From CAZJYI01 sp964550025 (GTDB taxonomy: Bacteria; Verrucomicrobiota; Kiritimatiellia; UBA8416; CAYOBW01), in NCBI GenBank assembly GCA_964550025.1, contig CAZJYI010000123.1:1-35047 (forward strand): a stretch of 35,047 bases of DNA, given 5' to 3'. A model generated the notes under the pieces. It was not told where the DNA came from and did no database searches. It was given only the letters and a program-made list of their open reading frames with translations. Below are positions 33,380 to 35,047 of this stretch, piece after piece (the first letter of the stretch is position 1; every line of letters begins with the position of its first letter). The position numbers and the translations under genes are program-made.

Positions 33380-34591
33380 ATGAAAGAACCGCAGACCAGA
33401 TGTGACCCGCCTCCGCCGTTGGCGACGGCACTATCCTATTTCCACGACGTCGTCGCTTCCGGCCAAGGAGAGCGGGAGCTGCTCGATTTCAAGGGGTTGG
33501 TTGTGGGAACGGCCTGCAACTTCGTCCCGGACGAGTTGATCTGGGCAGTGGGCGGCCGGACCATCCGCCTGTGCGGCGGCAGTGCGCAGGGCGCGGAGGA
33601 AGGGGAGAAACTGCTGTCGCGGCAGATCTGTTCTGTGGCTGCGTCGACAGCGGGACTGCCGAGAATGGAGCCAGAGCTCTGGGAGCGCCTGGACTTGCTG
33701 GTGATCCCGGCAGCCTGCGATGCGAAGAAGAAGCTGGCCGAGGTGTTTTCCCGGGAGAAACCGGTACATGTCATGGACGTGCCGGCCTCGAAGGACAGTG
33801 CTCCGTCCCAGGCCTATTGGCTTGGAGAAGTGCAGCGACTGGTTGAGCGGATCGAGCGAACCGCAGGTCAGAAGATCACCCGCGTCGATTTGGGCAGAGC
33901 GTTGAAGCTCTCCGTGAGACGCGAAGCGCTCTTTCGCGAACTGTTGGAGTTGCGCTACCGCCAAGCCAACGATGGACCTCTCCTGACGGGCGAACAGTTC
34001 CAGTTCGTTGCCGGTGCCTCGTTTGCCGATGATCCCGAGCGTTACACGGAACGCCTGGCCGCGCTTGTCCCTGCTCTGAAGGAGGCCGCCGCCGCCGGCT
34101 ACCGCGCGGTAGGAGCGGATGCGCCGCGCGTGGTGCTGGCCGGGGCACCGCTGATTCACCCCAACTTCAAACTGCTCGAAATCGTTCACGAAGCCGGAGG
34201 CGTGGTCGTGGCCGATTCCTCCTGCTCCGCTACCCAGTGTTTCTACCAGCATCTGGGACCACGTGACTGGTCGATGAAGGAGATGATCAAGGCCTTGGCC
34301 GAGAAGAGTCTACTCCCGTGCATGTGCCCTTGCTTCGGCGGGCCCGAAGACCGGTTGGATCGGCTGCGAGAACTGGTCAAGGCGTCGATGGCAGCGGGAA
34401 TCATCTTTCATCAACTCCGGACCTGTCCCCTGTTCGCTGCAGAGAGTGAACTGCTCCGGCGCGAGCTCGAGCCTCATGCCTTGCCGCTGCTCGTGGTCAA
34501 CACCGACTACGCCGCCAGTGACGTCGAGTACCTCCGCACCCGGGTAGAAGCATTCCTGGAGGGTTTGAGACTCATCAGGGTCAGCCCTTAA
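33380..34591 (+). CDS. 2-hydroxyacyl-CoA dehydratase/double-cubane-cluster (HgdB-like) protein
   Basis: This 403-residue cytoplasmic protein of the HgdB/BcrC/FldBC family opens with VVGTACNFVPDELIWAVGG, the usual CTGxxPEELI-type start, followed by RLCGG. Conserved blocks later are ICSVAAS (C84), ACDAKKK (C113), ADSSCSATQC (C282, C287), CMCPCFGGPEDRLD (C314, C316, C318), FHQLRTCPLF (C349) and NTDYAASDVE. The single-polypeptide form without an HgdC-like partner in the operon fits double-cubane cluster proteins, which reduce small substrates at a [8Fe-9S] centre when driven by an ATPase. No ASKHA activator gene is in view. A weak ribosome binding site and a 13-codon overlapping frame at 33364 precede it. 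Confidence 0.9.
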   Translation: MKEPQTRCDPPPPLATALSYFHDVVASGQGERELLDFKGLVVGTACNFVPDELIWAVGGRTIRLCGGSAQGAEEGEKLLSRQICSVAASTAGLPRMEPELWERLDLLVIPAACDAKKKLAEVFSREKPVHVMDVPASKDSAPSQAYWLGEVQRLVERIERTAGQKITRVDLGRALKLSVRREALFRELLELRYRQANDGPLLTGEQFQFVAGASFADDPERYTERLAALVPALKEAAAAGYRAVGADAPRVVLAGAPLIHPNFKLLEIVHEAGGVVVADSSCSATQCFYQHLGPRDWSMKEMIKALAEKSLLPCMCPCFGGPEDRLDRLRELVKASMAAGIIFHQLRTCPLFAAESELLRRELEPHALPLLVVNTDYAASDVEYLRTRVEAFLEGLRLIRVSP

Positions 34592-34635
34592 GATAAAAGA
34601 TTGCGTTCGCGGCTTGTGTCTGTTATGGTTCGATC

Positions 34636-35047
34636 ATGGCCAGACATCTTCGAGTGGAGTTTCCGGGAGCGATCTACCATGTCACATGCCGGATGATTGG
34701 TGACACATCGCCTCCCGTGGGTTGCGATAACGGCGCTTGGCCCGCGGAGCGATGCCTGTTTCGGGATGACGCGGATCGCAGGCGGTTTCTGGACCGGCTT
34801 GCAGAGCGGGTCGAGCAGTACAACGTCCGCCTGTACCTGTTCGTCCTGATGGCCAATCATACCCATCTCGTTTTCGAAACGCCGGCAGGGAACTGTTCGC
34901 GGTTCATGCACTCGCTGTCGACGGCCTACAGCGTCTACTACAACCTTCGGCATGGTCGGCACGGGCATTTGCTTGACGGTCGCTTCAAGGGCAAGCTCGT
35001 TGAGGGTGACGAGTACCTTCTGGCCCTTTCGCGCTACGTGCACTTGA
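34636..35047 (+). CDS. RAYT-type (IS200-like, REP-associated) transposase, truncated by the window end
   Basis: The frame opens with MARHLRVEFPGAIYHVT, the standard N-terminus of REP-associated tyrosine transposases, and runs open for 137 codons to the window end. The HUH motif is NHTH with H75 and H77, in LMANHTHLVFETP. Candidate nucleophile tyrosines are Y98, Y101 and Y102 in STAYSVYYN. The block GHLLDGRFKGKLVEGDEYLLALSRYVHL, shown here only by its ends GHLLDGRFKG and SRYVHL, continues beyond the edge. An insertion near CRMIGDTSPPVGCDN departs from the short canonical loop. It is a single-strand transposase expected to act on palindromic REP elements such as that at 28348-28600. Confidence 0.9.
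   Translation, partial: MARHLRVEFPGAIYHVTCRMIGDTSPPVGCDNGAWPAERCLFRDDADRRRFLDRLAERVEQYNVRLYLFVLMANHTHLVFETPAGNCSRFMHSLSTAYSVYYNLRHGRHGHLLDGRFKGKLVEGDEYLLALSRYVHL

Overview
The window looks like a piece of a GC-rich bacterial chromosome, most likely from the PVC superphylum (Planctomycetota, Verrucomicrobiota, Kiritimatiellota or Lentisphaerota). This rests on gene content only: a Tat-exported Gfo/Idh/MocA oxidoreductase, a CxPxR sulfatase, SASA-type esterases with LamG-like tails, large PDZ/HEAT proteins resembling Pfam DUF6288, a UroD-like protein, and palindromic repeat elements together with a RAYT transposase. No rRNA, tRNA or CRISPR array was seen.

Layout. (1) At 1-523 there are only short repeats. 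A UroD-like gene follows on the minus strand (524-1579), with a divergent intergenic region up to 2017. (2) From 2018 to 25702 twelve genes all run on the plus strand and form a glycan-degradation locus. They are: Tat-type Gfo/Idh/MocA, sulfatase, PDZ-HEAT protein 1, SASA-FN3-LamG esterase, esterase-zincin fusion, PDZ-HEAT protein 2 (lipoprotein), secreted beta-rich protein, cytoplasmic Gfo/Idh/MocA, Tat-type metallophosphoesterase, GH39, GH63/MGH1-like hydrolase, and a 1323-residue fusion of a catalytically dead SASA domain with a third PDZ-toroid unit. (3) From 25703 to 28600 is a small mobile island. Two palindromic MITE-like elements (25978-26174 and 28348-28600) share the end sequence GTAACCGTTAAG and bracket an AAA/DUF4143 ATPase and a decayed PIN (DUF3368) toxin. 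(4) From 28781 to 34591 is a tight six-gene operon, with mostly ATGA overlaps: PQQ-like propeller, secreted beta-sandwich/HEAT protein, membrane-anchored beta-sandwich protein, TauE/SafE-type membrane protein, NapH-like polyferredoxin, and a 2-hydroxyacyl-CoA-dehydratase/double-cubane-cluster protein. (5) A RAYT-type transposase starts at 34636 and runs off the end.

How the genes may work together. In the glycan locus the esterases, the PDZ proteins and the metallophosphoesterase carry export signals. The sulfatase, GH39, GH63-like hydrolase and second oxidoreductase do not. This suggests that deacylation and binding occur outside the cytoplasm, and that desulfation, glycosidic cleavage and sugar oxidation occur inside it. 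The natural substrate cannot be read from the sequence; an O-acylated and probably sulfated polysaccharide is the inference. The downstream operon looks like a membrane redox device that passes electrons or thiol equivalents across the membrane to a cytoplasmic iron-sulfur reductase. I do not recognise it as a described system.

The two most interesting undescribed items are this redox operon and the three-member PDZ-toroid family, one member of which is fused to a pseudo-esterase.
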